This document shows, piece by piece, positions 23,219 through 35,204 of a stretch of 64,000 nucleotides of DNA. Position 1 is the stretch's first letter. Each line of letters opens with the position of its first letter. A program made the translations under genes and the position numbers. The notes below the pieces were generated by a model. That model made no database searches and was not told the DNA's origin. It saw nothing but the letters and a program-made list of their open reading frames with translations. Source of the stretch: Epiperipatus broadwayi (Eukaryota > Onychophora > Udeonychophora > Euonychophora > Peripatidae); contig JAQFVV010012575.1 of NCBI GenBank assembly GCA_028023455.1, positions 188,001 to 252,000 of the forward strand, in the 5' to 3' direction.

Positions 23219-23526
23219 AATCATGTGTCTTTTCACATGTATGTGTCATGGGTATTGGTTGCTTGAGATGGACTGAAAAATTATTAGTTCAAATCCTCTA
23301 ATTCCATATATAAGAAATATTCAATATAAGCAAATTATAAATATAATGTAAATTATTTCTAAGAGAAAATGCATGAAATTTAACTGATTTATTTAGTGTA
23401 ATCATAAATAATTTTTATGCTATCATATAATCATTGATATAAATGAAAAAGTGTTAAATACCCGGAGAGCTAAATCTATCTTTTTTCAAACCAAAATCAT
23501 ATGACTTTTCCAATTTACTTTCACTA

Positions 23527-23613
23527 CTTTTTTTCTCATGGGTCATAGCATCAGCCGGGAAGTGAACCCACTAACCCGGGACAACTGCTTGCCTCTCTAC
23601 CACCAATGCTTGA
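23527..23613 (-). mobile_element. SINE with tRNA-like head, exact 16-bp target duplication
   Basis: The 87-bp body is flanked on both sides by the same 16 bp, caatttactttcacta (23511-23526 and 23614-23629). On the minus strand it opens tcaagcattggtggtagag, has a B-box-like GGGTTCACTTCC, and ends atgagaaaaaaag, an A-rich tail. It is homologous to the SINEs at 30548 and 37787 but has lost most of the anticodon arm. The perfect duplication and A tail show LINE-type retrotransposition. Confidence 0.85.
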
Positions 23614-23639
23614 CAATTTACTTTCACTATTTGCAATAA

Positions 23640-24185
23640 TAATTTATTTATATTTAATTTATCTACTTTAGCTTAAGCAATCAATTGACACTAGATGATG
23701 TCCTATCCACATTCACCAATGCTTTTGGCTGTTGGATTTCATGCACTTTATTTATGAAGACCAATCGACAGAAACTAGTCTAGGAGTTTGGATGGTGTAT
23801 TATTGTAACAATCATTCACACTTGATATAATAATGCTCGAGTATAGTAATGTAGTAGACAGTGTTTTCTAAGATGAACCTTTTTCAGAAAGATACTAGAA
23901 TCTTCATAATATTTAATGGCTGAGGTTAGAGGACCTGAGACTATTTATTCAATATATTAATGAACAAATTTTATTTGAACTACTACAGTTCTGCCATATA
24001 TTGAAAAGATGGTAGTTCTTATTACATCAATATCCAGTGTTATTCTATCCATATTCTGACACTATGTTCTGGCTTATGACCTTCAATATTTCTTAATCTG
24101 CTTTTTTAAGTAGGAATTACTCAAGATGAAATCTGGTTTTAATATGATTATTAGTTTCATGTATTAATATACATTACTGACAGTA
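23640..24185. other. Mostly unassigned; a decayed F1 hammerhead-like piece
   Basis: At 23749-23800 the + strand reads gaagaccaatcgaca then gaaactagtctaggagtttg, which matches the F1 HHR region around 58864-58900. The CUGAUGA box has decayed (TTTATGA). No other feature is recognised. Confidence 0.3.
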
Positions 24186-24189
24186 AGCT

Positions 24190-24720
24190 ATGAAAAGGTT
24201 ATCATCTTTTTACCCTCCTGCAATAATAGACTGAAAGATAATTGTATCACATGTTAATTAGGAATAATCTTAGATCATAACCTAACTTATTTTTCTCAAT
24301 TAGCTAAAACTACATCAAAATTAATTCCTGGGAATAAGCTCCTCAGAAAGTTTACTGGCATTACTTGGAAATGTAATGTAGATATTTTATGGATAGCTTC
24401 CTTAACATTAGCATATACTGCTGATTAATATTATGTCTCCATTAAGATCAATACTTCCAATGGTAAACTTCTGGATACTCAATTAAACATTACCATATTA
24501 AATATTATTGTTACATTCAAGTGTATTTTTTATAGTGGCTTCATTTTCTTTCACATATTCCACTTTCAGATATCAGTAGAAAATTGCTTCACAAAAATGT
24601 ATAAAAAGCTGTTAAGAATATTAAATTTGCAAATAACTCAAGATATAATTTTAACAATCTAAGATTTAGCTCAAATCAAGTCCCGCTTTTTGAATGTTTA
24701 ATTGAAAATTTAATATCAAG
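24190..24720 (+). pseudogene. Jockey-type LINE RT C-terminal fragment
   Basis: From 24258 the frame reads LGIILDHNLTYFSQLAKTTS, KLLRKFTGITWKCNVDILW and SLTLAYTAD before a TAA. This matches the YLGVTLDRTL..., KL.G..WG...TLRT and L.YS.AEY blocks found just after the RT active site in Jockey-clade LINEs. Downstream pieces such as HFSTSDISRKLLHKN continue with frameshifts. It is 5'-truncated and inactive. Confidence 0.65.
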
Positions 24721-24724
24721 GAAT

Positions 24725-25905
24725 TATGCAGTTAAAAATTAAATTCTCATGTTGTTCCAAAGAAATTTATTGTTTTATATTCATCAAAAAAGCCATCTGA
24801 ATTTAGTCTTCCTATATGCAACAGGAACTTCATCAACAATCATAAATGGTATCTATCAGCCATTATTATAAGCAAATGTATATAAATACAAACTATAAAA
24901 CAAGTAGTTAATAACTGTCAAATCTACAGTTATGATGGCTTTATTCAAGCTATTGGTGAATTTATTTCCTGGTTGACATGTTCAGAGGTCAATAGGGACA
25001 ATAATTGACATAGGCTGTCAAAACAGCCAAATACTAAATTCACCTTAAGGTAGCATTGAAAAGACTTGAAGAAATATTACTATTTGGCATCTATTACTTA
25101 ATCAAAGTTATAATTAGGTGAGAAACTGCAATAATATAAATAGAATTTGCTCCTAAAAAGCACTGTGTAAATTTTGATATTATTAGCTTAATATATTAAT
25201 ACTAAAGAAATAGAGATTTAAATACATTGCCACTTGGTAATCTATGATTACATTTCTCATGTTACACATTCAGTATACAGCTTGAACAAGCAAACTGGTT
25301 TATTTTGAAATTCATGTTTTTAACTTGAATGGAATCAAATATCTTTGGTAGATTCATAACTGCATTGCTTCATATTTTTTAAATTTCAAGTTCCACTGAC
25401 AATGGCAAACTAGACCTAGGGATACAAATTTTTAAGCACTGCCATCTGGTAATTTGTATTTATTCAAGCTTACTATAGGTGTGCTAGAGTAGAGGACTGC
25501 TCGTATTTTATCATATATTAGGTGACTTAAGAAATTAAGTAATTTATTAATAATAATAATAAAAGCCAAATCAGACATAGGTGAATGCATTTTCAGAGTT
25601 GGTCAAAGAAATGGCAACAATATTAGAAATATTGCTATATATTACAGTTGTAACAATCAATGAAGATACCTATTAAAAAAATCAATGAATAGAGTAGAAC
25701 GCTGAGATTACATTTAAGCATAAAGGAAACAACAAATATGTTAATAGGGACAACAAGTGATTTAAAATTAATGAGGAAAAACATTGAAAACTCATTTACC
25801 AACATCAAATAATTTATTAGTAAAAAAATTAGTTACAGCACTACAAAGAGTTGCAATAAAAACCAGCAAAAGAAGTTTAGATAAAATACTATACTTCCTA
25901 TAACT
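24725..25905. other. AT-rich sequence without recognised gene
   Basis: The first few hundred bases may be the 3' end of the Jockey-like LINE, but I see no clear motif. The remainder is featureless. Confidence 0.4.
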
Positions 25906-25913
25906 TTCTATAG

Positions 25914-27403
25914 CAGGGGTGACCAAGATATCGACTGCAATGTCTCTGGAAGCTGACCTTGAAGCTGACATGAACATTAACAAATTATAGTGATAAATTC
26001 AGAACTGATTTGAATATAAAAAACAAAAAAATATAAAAAGTAAAAATTCAAAATTATTCTCATTTAAAAATAGTTAAATTTAAAACAACATCTGTTATTA
26101 TTGTCGATTGCAAAAATAAACCCATGCTGGAAGAAGCTGAAAAGAATTAAATTATTTTTGTGTAATGCTAGAACTAAAATTCTTAGAAATATTTAATTGC
26201 CATTTTCCTGAAGAAAAATGAAAATAACTTGTCCCAGAGAAACAAGGATTTTAATGAATTGATTTAAACCAAAGAAGTTGTGAACTTTTAAAAACACTTT
26301 GTATAGTAATTTAAGCCTTACATCATTTAAAATACCTATTGTCCAAGTGAATTAAAGTTCTAAATTTTTGATTGGCCAATTACAGAATCAGTAATAAAAT
26401 ATATTTAATCTTTTAAAATTGTACTCAGTTTAGCTTAGTTTCTAAAAAGCAAATTAATAATTTGTCAGATTATTAAAGGAAATGAAAGTTTTTTTAAAAA
26501 TAAATTTCTATTTATAATTGATAAAAATAATCTATAGTGGACAACATAAAACATACTTTTCATAACCTATTACAAAATGCTGCCCACATCATTGATTTCT
26601 TTCTCAATTTATTTTCGTCTAAAAATAAATAATTTTTACTAAAATCTGAACTATTCTTTTAAAATAATTATATTTTCACACATATTTTATGAGAATAATA
26701 ATAAATATGTAAAAAATATTCTAAAACATACATTTTCATTTTCAAAATCAAAACAAAGAACTTACAACTGTCAAAATTGTTGACAAGTGTTTCCTTTTGT
26801 AGAGAATGTAAAACAATCAATCAGCACCTTGGAAGGCAGGCCTTATCTCATTGTTATAACCTTAAATTGAAATATTATAGATTTTTTAGTTGTAAAATAA
26901 TTATAAAGAGGGCAAGATCATATGGTACATTTTTCTTGATAAAATGACCATAAATCCCCCAAATAACTGGAAAATTAGCAGTTTAAGAGTGAGTTAAAGC
27001 TGCATATGAGTATCCTCATGGAGAACAGTCCATTATTAAATATTTTATAAAGTGACATGGACAAATTATAATATTAGAGGGAAGTGAGGTAATTTTATAG
27101 TAGTCATATAACATATCTTCAACAGTTCATAACTTATTGAAGAAAATTCATCAATTCGTATCTTCTAAAAATATCAATATTTCAGGAGTACCTAAAAAGC
27201 CCTTATAACAAAAAAAATCACCAATTCATAAGTATATTCTAAAAAAAACAGGACTTTGAACCATTATTTTTTTCTGTGCCAGTTTTTATTCTGGCAAAAA
27301 TAATATTTTTTTCTGGTTTCTGGCTCGAAGTCCTGAAAAACAACAGTCACCTTCAGGTACACCAAAAAGTCACCCCCAATGTCTAAAACTTTGGCCATCA
27401 CTG
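25914..27403. mobile_element. Non-autonomous hAT element, 1490 bp
   Basis: Terminal inverted repeats: CAGGGGTGACCAA at the left and TTTGGCCATCACTG at the right. The flanking 8 bp are ttctatag (25906-25913) and ttttatag (27404-27411), seven of eight identical, the size expected for hAT. The interior is AT-rich with stops in all frames and no hAT dimerisation domain that I can recognise, so transposase is absent or unrecognisably decayed. A 63-codon minus-strand ORF over the left end (25792-25983) runs across the inverted repeat and is not a gene. Confidence 0.7.
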
Positions 27404-27411
27404 TTTTATAG

Positions 27412-28195
27412 ACTGAAAGTTTGATATTTAAAGAAGAATTATAGAAAAGTATTAGTTATGAATAGCAACAAAACAATCAAAGTGAAAACTCAGATTAAAT
27501 CTCAAGTTTTGCTTGAAATATAAATTACAAGATTCAAATTGTTCTTATTTTTGCTTGTGCTATAAAAGATTACTTTATTATATGTATATAATATTCAAAG
27601 ATTGATGTTTAATGAAACCAATTATGACCAAGGGATAGAACAAATTAGCTTCTCTCTGTTCACATGTATAACTTTCAAGTTGTGGACAACATTTCGATTT
27701 TTCTTTATATCTGAAAAAATTTGTCACTTTGGTCATTTCTATTGATTTTTTCTTACCATAATCAATATTATCATTCATTTTTCAGTGACCTCATAACATG
27801 ATCTCAACTTCATTTATTTCTTTTAGTCACACTATCTAATTTCCTATACATTTAAGATATCTGTGCATTTTTGAAGATTTCTCCAGTTCTCATCAACAAT
27901 GATTTTTTAATGTTAAAAATTCATATTATCTTTTCAAATATGCTTAATTTCTACTCATATAAAAAATATTTTTTATGTTTCACATATATACATATATGTT
28001 AATACTAGCTACGTCAAAAGGCTTGTAAATATCAATCTTGCTTCTTCTGAAAACTATTTTACTATTCATAATTCCTAGAAGAGCAGAATCAGTTCTATTT
28101 GAATATTAAATTCTGCTATCAATTTCTTTTTTCATAACAGTTTTGTAATATCCAATAATATTAATAAGTATATGGGTACAATAGATACATTATAC
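27412..28195. other. AT-rich sequence without recognised gene
   Basis: No domain or repeat recognised. ORFs of 60-66 codons in this stretch have no recognisable features. Confidence 0.45.
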
Positions 28196-28199
28196 TTCA

Positions 28200-28900
28200 A
28201 TGCTAGCGTATCTTCTTTCCCTGTAGATGACCGAATTCGAATTTGAATCAAATAAACTTAATTTTTTTTAATAGTCTTGATAATTTTTTTTACGTAGACA
28301 GCGCATGACTAACCCAGCTTTTCTTTGCTAGGGAATAAAATAAGAATCAAAAGAAACACTGATGAGTCCTCTTTTTTCTTTCATTTGTTTCTCTATGAGA
28401 AACTACTGAACAGTCCTTTATCATCCAGTGGGCAGTTTTATATTCATTATTATTAATTTTTCCTCATTTGGTTAAAATAGGGATTGATTTAAACCGGTGC
28501 ATTTTTGCCTACTAATTACAATAAGTAATCATAATTATTGTTACTATATTGCAGAACTACACTTTTTTGTTGTTGTTGCATATACTAATACTGAGCGTGT
28601 GTGGTCTATGTAATTCAAATGTAGAGAATTTTGATTACAACTGGAATAAGGGTGTAGGTAGCGAAAATTAAACAGTAATTTTTACATTCCTCATTTTAAA
28701 ACACCGCCTACTCCACTCATTAAAAGACAAGAATATTTATGAGAATACTCGGAGTTTTCTACTTGTTTTATAAATAAGAAAAGCAGTTTATTTTATAACC
28801 CTAGCAATTAGAAAAACGAAGGTGGCGGTTCTTCAGAACGAAAACTCCGGCTGGCTCATTACAAACTACAATAACTTTTTATAAAAAAGCCGTGAAAAGA
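28200..28900. promoter_or_regulatory. CpG-enriched stretch, possible regulatory region
   Basis: CpG sites are several times more frequent than in flanking DNA (for example around gaccgaattcg, tacgtagacagcgc, ggtggcggttc, aactccggctgg). There is no ORF, repeat match or transposon end that explains it. Promoter or enhancer function is only an inference from CpG retention. Confidence 0.25.
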
Positions 28901-30530
28901 AAAAAAATTAAATTTGCAAAAGCTAATTACAAGAGTTTCAAAACTTGTCAATAAAATGAGTGATTAATGAGTTCATTTTCCTGACAAATGATTGATTAAA
29001 TGTAATCGCAATAAATTAATCACGTGATTGATTTTTTTTTTTTAAAATAAAAAAAATAGTTGTTATTCATATTATGCAAGAGGTGATGATGAGATTTTAA
29101 TTCATAAAGAATTCGTAAATGATTACGTAAAAATACTTTAAAAGCAATTTTTGTTAAAAATATTAATTTAAAAAAAAAAAATCTTAGCTGATTAATTCTT
29201 CAAATTTTTTAAATAAATGTTTTGAGCTTTATTATTATTAAATATTCTAGCGAGAGAATAAGTGTTTCTTAATATAAAAAATGTATTTTTTATTATATAA
29301 TATATTGATATAAAGTTGGCAGAAATTAATTTTCTTTCCAAGAATCTCTTTTCAAATCTTTTAACAATCAACATATTAAGAAATTAAAATATTTTCTATG
29401 AGTTTGAAACCTATATTAAAAAGCATTTAGGGTGGTAGGGACTAGAATAGTGTCTATGACTAAAATAGTATGAATTTACAAAATCCAGAATTAAACATGC
29501 AAAATAATTCAGTTTATTAATACCAAAAGTGAAAGGGTGCATGGACTATCAAACACAAAAACAAATGAATGTATTTTTCTTATAGCAATTTTTTTTTGAA
29601 AAATATTTACTCAATGAGTCTCTAGCTATTTGTGATAGGCAGTAGAAAAAAAATTGATAGAAAGTTTCATCAAGAACAACGGACAAGCTAGGTGTAGAGA
29701 AGCTTATTTAGATCATTTTTAAAACTATTTACTATATACTCAGTTTCATTTTTTTTTTTCATTACAAAATAAAATGAATACATCTATCCTTTTGACCCAA
29801 ATATTTATATATGGGCAAATCTTAAGTGTTTGGAAATGAGAGCATGAAGATGATAATTGATCACTTTAAATTACTTTTTTACTATGCGAATGAGTGACGC
29901 TTGGGTCGAAAGGATAGATGGATTCATTCTATCCTTTCACAAAGACTTTATCTTGTGTTTGGAAAGTGAGAGTATTCATTTATATAGTTAAATCTACAAA
30001 GTGCATGTGCATTAGCTTATTGGCTTATTAATATTACAGTTTATAAAAACATCGCACTATATAAAATAAATGTCTTGTTTACATAATTGCTTTATATAAG
30101 ATATAATGGCTATATTTTCTGATCATCATATGTCAAATCATTTCTCAAAAGGTCACACCTAAGTTTCATCATAAGTATTTATAATTTGTTAAAACTTTTT
30201 CATAAATGAGGTTAGAACTATGCTAACACTAATTTAATGTGCCATTTTCTTTCACCTATGAATATACTACTCTCTGGCAGCACTATCACAGTTTCTCTGG
30301 TAACAACCAAATTTTTCTTTCAATTCAGAACATGATTTCTCAGGATCTGTAGTGAATTTGTTTTATGTATGCATTTGGAATGAGATCAAAGAGTTAAGAA
30401 CAGTACAGACACCTAAATAATTTAAATAACAAAATTGTTTTATTAAAGTAATCTCGATTAATGTATATTGTAATTACATACCATTATAAATCTTTTAAAA
30501 CTATCTAGGTAAAGTATGACAAAATGACTA
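28901..30530. other. AT-rich sequence without recognised gene
   Basis: Two similar phrases about 120 bp apart, aatgaatacatctatccttt at about 29773 and ggatagatggattcattcta at about 29911, form an imperfect inverted repeat. Otherwise nothing is recognised. Confidence 0.4.
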
Positions 30531-30547
30531 TCAAATTCGAATAGATT

Positions 30548-30649
30548 TTTTTTTCTCAAGTCATAGCATTAGCTGGGAAACGAACCCGCTATCCCGAAAC
30601 AACTGCTTGTAAAGCAGCTGTTGTTGATCTCTCGACCACCAATGCTTGA
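30548..30649 (-). mobile_element. SINE with tRNA-like head, 16-bp target duplication
   Basis: Flanked by caaattcgaatagatt (30532-30547) and caaattcaaatagatt (30650-30665), 15 of 16 identical. The 102-bp body on the minus strand opens tcaagcattggtggtcgaga, carries an anticodon-like hairpin (CTGC, loop reading TTTACAA, GCAG) and a B box GGGTTCGTTTCC, and ends ...gtcatagc-type sequence complement plus an A-rich tail gagaaaaaaaaa. Acceptor-like ends GCATTGG and CTAATGC pair. This is a retroposed tRNA-derived SINE, not a functional tRNA gene, because of its tail and duplication. Confidence 0.85.
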
Positions 30650-30669
30650 CAAATTCAAATAGATTTAAT

Positions 30670-32100
30670 CTCCCCTTTCTTTACCAAATCATTCTTTCCA
30701 ACATATTTAGAAACAATATTAACATTGGTAATATATTGTTAAAATAATAAAATTATATTTCTATAAATTAATAAAGATTAAACATAACTAACTATTTGCA
30801 TAAAATTTATATCTATTTACAACATTAGTATTCATAATTAAAAAAAGAGTAAACTTAGAACAATGCTTACACACAAAATATATGTAGTAAAATATCTTAA
30901 TAACATTTTATAAATTATTAAGGTCTTTTATTTACATGTATGTAAATTTAATACCTCAATAAGATTATTATTATAGATATATGCCTACACCAGTTACTGA
31001 AAAAAAAATCCATTCATTTCTTTTAGTATCATTTAAGATCAAGTTTATATCAGTTGGTTATTTGGATTAACATTTTTTAAGTGTTGATAATCTTTCCTTT
31101 CAATAGGCAGATGATAGAAAAACTGTTCTACCTTAAGCCAGTAAAGCTAGGTCTTACATATCTACCCTGTCTGGATTCATTTAAGCATTTTTCTAGATTG
31201 AAAGAGCTACATCATTCGGGCTTTAACTGCTGCATGATAGTTGATTTAATATATAATTTTTGTAAATTTTGTTATATAAAAATTTACCATAATGTCTATG
31301 TTTAAATTATTACTGAGAAGTCCTTTTAAAGTAATACTGTTTGAAGACTAATAGTGATCAAGGTCTTGGTTTAATTGAGAAGTAACTGCTATAACTGGAA
31401 TCTTTTTCTGTTTTAATGAATCCCTTTATTTTATCAGCTATACAATACTTTTAATGTGCACTTTGACACTCGGCAAACTTATTCCCCCTCCCCTCTTTCT
31501 TGTTCCTTAAATAGCGCTTGACCACCTGAGAACTTCTCTTCTTATTACCCTAGTTTGTTTGCTATCTTGCCATTTTTTCTTTAATTAAATCTTATAATTA
31601 TCTGTAATTAATTGGGATTTTTGTTTGGATAGAATTGAACTTTAATTAATTTATTAAATGGACTTATAATATATATATATATTATACAAAATTCATTTCT
31701 GACTTTTGAAAACTCATTTCTAAATTATTTAATTTGAATATTATACAATCTTTAATTATACATTTGTATTCTCCTTCATCACCTCTACAAAAAAGTGTAA
31801 ATCTTTTTAAACAACTCTCTAATTAAAGCAGCTTGTAATATACAATAATACCATAACTGTCTAAATTTATACATTAAAATATGTAAATATCAAATTCTAC
31901 TAATATGATATCATTAGGAGTAATAAAATTTCCTGGTAGTGTTTATCAATATGTTGCTCTCTATTATCAGAATTTTCCTAGCAAACAGAAAATAAATTCC
32001 TTTACAATGGCTTTTCTAATTCTTATAAGAATAGCAAATCTGATTGGTAACAGTAGTTAGGGCAAACTTCCAATGAGAATCAAGATTAATTAATGTTTAC
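30670..32100. other. AT-rich sequence without recognised gene
   Basis: A 74-codon ORF at 31081-31305 lacks an ATG and has no recognisable motif. No structured repeat is seen. Confidence 0.45.
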
Positions 32101-32102
32101 AT

Positions 32103-32531
32103 ATTCTATATTTGTAATTATAAATTTATTAAACGCACATTGATTATGTAAGTAATATTTACTGAGGCTGTAACCTCGAGAATATGCATGTAAAATGCGA
32201 TAGTAGGGACCTCTACAGGCATTTAACTACAAGCTTATGCTATGGAAGAAAAGAGGGGAACTCTTCTTTAGTTCAACCTACTTTCTATTTAAATAGGTGA
32301 AGCTGAAGCGGTTAGATCTGCGAGTGTGAAGCAAGTCCACATTTCTTATTACACATTAATACTCGCGAAATCTTTCGATTTACAGTGAGTCAATGAAAAG
32401 ATTTTATAGTTAGAAATCTATTACAGTAATTTAAAGTTGTAATTATAAATTTATTAAATGCACATTGATTATGTAAGTAATATTTACTGAGGCTGTAACC
32501 TCGAGAATATGTGTGTAAAATTCTATATTTG
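32103..32531. mobile_element. Unclassified 405-bp element with terminal direct repeats
   Basis: The stretch attctatatttg occurs at 32103-32114 and 32520-32531, bracketing a 405-bp body. The body begins and ends with near-identical direct repeats: 85-bp blocks at 32112-32196 and 32437-32521, which overlap the bracket by a few bases and differ at about three positions with no indels. The repeat ends are not TG...CA, so it is not a standard LTR. The 12-bp duplication suggests target-primed or nick-based insertion. The internal 240 bp has higher CpG and no ORF. A 1.2-mer of a tandem or circular RNA template would give this shape, but I see no hammerhead in it. Confidence 0.55.
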
Positions 32532-32534
32532 ATT

Positions 32535-33075
32535 ATTTACTCACAAAAATATTAAAATGGCTAGCAATTAAGATATATTGAAGATATTAATAAAAAAATT
32601 CAAACAAATTTCATTATTTATTATAATTTGTTTTCAGAAGGAAGCATTTTCAATCTAAATTAAAATTGATAATTTCTATTCAAAACTAATAATTTCAACT
32701 TGTATTTAGACAAAGCAAAACGATGGATATCTTGTAAATTATTCGCATAAATAATTTTTGCTTTTGATTATAATATTCAAAACAAACAATTAATTTTCAA
32801 ATCAAACAATTTTCAATATGAGATATGAATTAAAATTGATAATTTCTATTTAAAACAAAGATTTGAATTATTATTTGGATGAATAAAAACGCCAACATAT
32901 TTTCATTAATTTGAATACCTGCTACTGGCATTAATTTGTTTTCCAAACAAGCAATTTTCATGACAAATTAAACTTAATACTTTTTCTATTCAAATCATTA
33001 TAGTAATTACTATTATTTGTACAAATAATAATAGATATTGTATTTTTAAAATTTCCAGTCTCTATGCCATCATGC
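32535..33075. other. AT-rich sequence with a degenerate dispersed repeat
   Basis: Phrases like aaattgataatttctattcaaaac and acaattttcaatatgag recur at about 32660, 32780 and 32830, suggesting a decayed tandem repeat. No gene is seen. Confidence 0.35.
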
Positions 33076-33079
33076 ATCA

Positions 33080-33195
33080 TGTTTTCCTGAAAATAAGACC
33101 TAATCAGAAAAATAGCCCTAGCATGATTTTTCAGGATACTTATAATGTAAGCCCTATTCCAAATATAAGACCTAGTTAAGATTGTCATCCAAATG
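33080..33195. repeat. DNA-transposon-like repeat fragment
   Basis: Contains ttttcctgaaaataagacct and a second atataagacctag, a phrase family shared with 34187-34272. It may be the left end of the same element type. No transposase is visible. Confidence 0.4.
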
Positions 33196-33199
33196 AACG

Positions 33200-34180
33200 G
33201 ATTTATTTTCATTTATTGAATCATACACTTTATTGAATTATAAAGTAATTAATGTATAAATAAACAATATTTTTGAAATTAATGCTTTAAATAAATGATA
33301 ATATAAATTAAAAGGTATTTATATATTTCCCCCGTTGAACATTTTTTACAAAGATAACAGTACCTGCAGAGAGAAACAATTTCCTCTCAGTGGAATCTTG
33401 GACTTCAAGTAATCAATGTATTGAATTTGTAAATGATTTAACAAACTTTTAAAATTTTATCTATCACAATTCCAATAGATTAGACAATTTATAATTTCAT
33501 TTATATAATTTTAGTTACTTATTTTACTTAGATTTATCAAAATGCTCTACAAAGTTTTAGAGTTTGATCTTAATAGCTTTTAAATATTTAACTTAAAAGA
33601 AAAATTAGCGTTGTTTCTTAAATGTTTTTTATTCCTTCTAAAAGAATTTAAATAGTGACAATGATTTTGAAAAATTAAAGTTTAAGTTAAATCAATATTT
33701 CTTCTAAAGAAAAGTTTTAAAAAAGAATACCCAAGCAGGACTATTACAAGTAATTTGGAAAGTGTTTATAATGTGTGCATTGATAACTGATGGATGTGAT
33801 TGTGTCTTATATGAATCTTTATAATTCAATATGCTGTGGGTAACAGACATATTTAATGTGGTGTGAAATACAGAAATGTTTTCTAAATTTTTATGGTTGC
33901 ATTTTTTCATCACATTTGTATAAATAATCATTCTTAACTGTAATCATTTTTGTTACCAATCCTATCTCATAATTTCTTCAGTTAACACTTGATTTAACAG
34001 AAGATTTAAATGGAGTAATATTTTGATTTAAGATAAGTTTTTGTATTTAAATAAATGTACATATTCCAGTACATATCGCTAGCTGAAAATTCAAATATTT
34101 ACAGAGGGTGTTGCTGAAAAAACACGTTTGGGAGGTTGATTTGAAATTTTGAATAAATGTATATGTTTGTACATGAAAAA
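33200..34180. other. AT-rich sequence without recognised gene
   Basis: Nothing supportable was found. The 75-codon ORF at 33704-33931 on the minus strand has no recognisable domain. Confidence 0.45.
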
Positions 34181-34186
34181 AATAAG

Positions 34187-34272
34187 ACATTCCCTGAAAA
34201 TAAGCCCTAGGATGTGTTTTGTTCAGAAAATTTAATAGAAAAACCCAGACTTATTTTCTGGGAAATGTGGTA
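34187..34272. mobile_element. Short inverted-repeat element (MITE-like)
   Basis: About 20-bp imperfect inverted ends: acattccctgaaaataagcc on the left and the complement of ggcttattttct..gaaatgt on the right (gacttattttctgggaaatg). The 86-bp body resembles the fragment at 33080. Coding capacity is nil. Confidence 0.45.
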
Positions 34273-34714
34273 GGAATTAGAGACAATGTTGCTTATCAAA
34301 AAAAAAAAAAAAGATTCATTTGGTTCATATCTGGTGGAAAATATCAGGACAGAGCAGAAATAATCAAGACTTTTTAATACCATTTTTCAAAAACATTCAA
34401 TTTTTTTTTTCAATTTTAAAATTACAATGACATTAATATGTAAATTTTAAATTAAACATAACTCGACACACATGTAAACAAAAAGAATAAATCACCCTTT
34501 CCTGGCTATGGCTTAAAAGTACTCTAAAAGTTGAACCAACCATTAACAATAGAATGAACCCACCTACTCTTGGTAGCTCTGATGTTTATAAGCACACCCA
34601 TGTCAACATTGTTGGTAATTCAGAGTGAAAATTAATTTATGAAGCAGATGGAATTTGTAATGTTTTTTTATTTTATTTTATAAAATTGCACAATAAATTT
34701 CACATTAGTTTGTA

Positions 34715-35200
34715 TTGATTTTTTTTGTTTCATCTTATAATAGAGTGATTTTACCTTATAGAAGGCTATCTTGTTTTAATATAAAGACTACTTTTTCTAC
34801 TGGCAAGAAAATTGATTTTTTACATAAACCTAAAGACATTATTTTTTGGAATACCAGAGGGTTTATGAAATTCCATGTTTTCAGAGCTCAAGAAGCTATG
34901 TAGGTCAGTCTAATAGATGAATAAATGTCAGAATTAAGGAAAATAAAAATGCTTTTAATCAGAAAATTAACACATCAGTTTTTATATCCCATTTTTTATA
35001 TATTGGTCACATACCTAATTTTGACAATGCGAAAATACTTGCTAATTTGGAAAGGTATGATTTAAGAACCACAAAAGAGTCAATTGAATAATTAAAGAGA
35101 CATACTGGTTTAAATAGGGCTGATGAAGCACAACATATTCCAGCTATGTGGGAATCTCTCATTTTATCCCTGTCTTTTAATATTAATGTAAAATTAATAG
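34715..35200 (+). pseudogene. Penelope-like element GIY-YIG endonuclease remnant
   Basis: In one frame KKIDFLHKPKDII (about 34806-34850) is followed, after a frameshift, by VYEIPC (34861-34878) and SYVGQSNR (34894-34917), the GIY-YIG core of PLE endonucleases. After a TGA come INVRIKENKNAFNQ, HIPNFDNAKILANLERYDLRTTKESIE and KRHTGLNRADEAQHIPAMW, the conserved rest of the domain. At least two stops and one frameshift make it inactive. The RT part is absent, so this is a 5'-truncated copy. Confidence 0.75.
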
Positions 35201-35204
35201 GTGA

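Larger units (their letters stand above)
22735..23292. repeat. Family F2 foldback with a hammerhead in each arm
   Basis: The left arm (22735-22990) is the inverted counterpart of the right arm (23130-23292). Shared landmarks are ccagatcataatctcccaca against tgtggaagattatgatctgg, and acatatatacaat against attgtatatatgtgt. HHR motifs occur in both arms on opposite strands. The outer right end has a sequence like an RNA polymerase III B box (ttagttcaaatcctc, about 23285-23299). It directly abuts the PLE RT remnant, whose strand agrees with the left-arm HHR. I read it as inverted pseudo-LTRs of a PLE or a derivative; this is inference. Confidence 0.7.
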
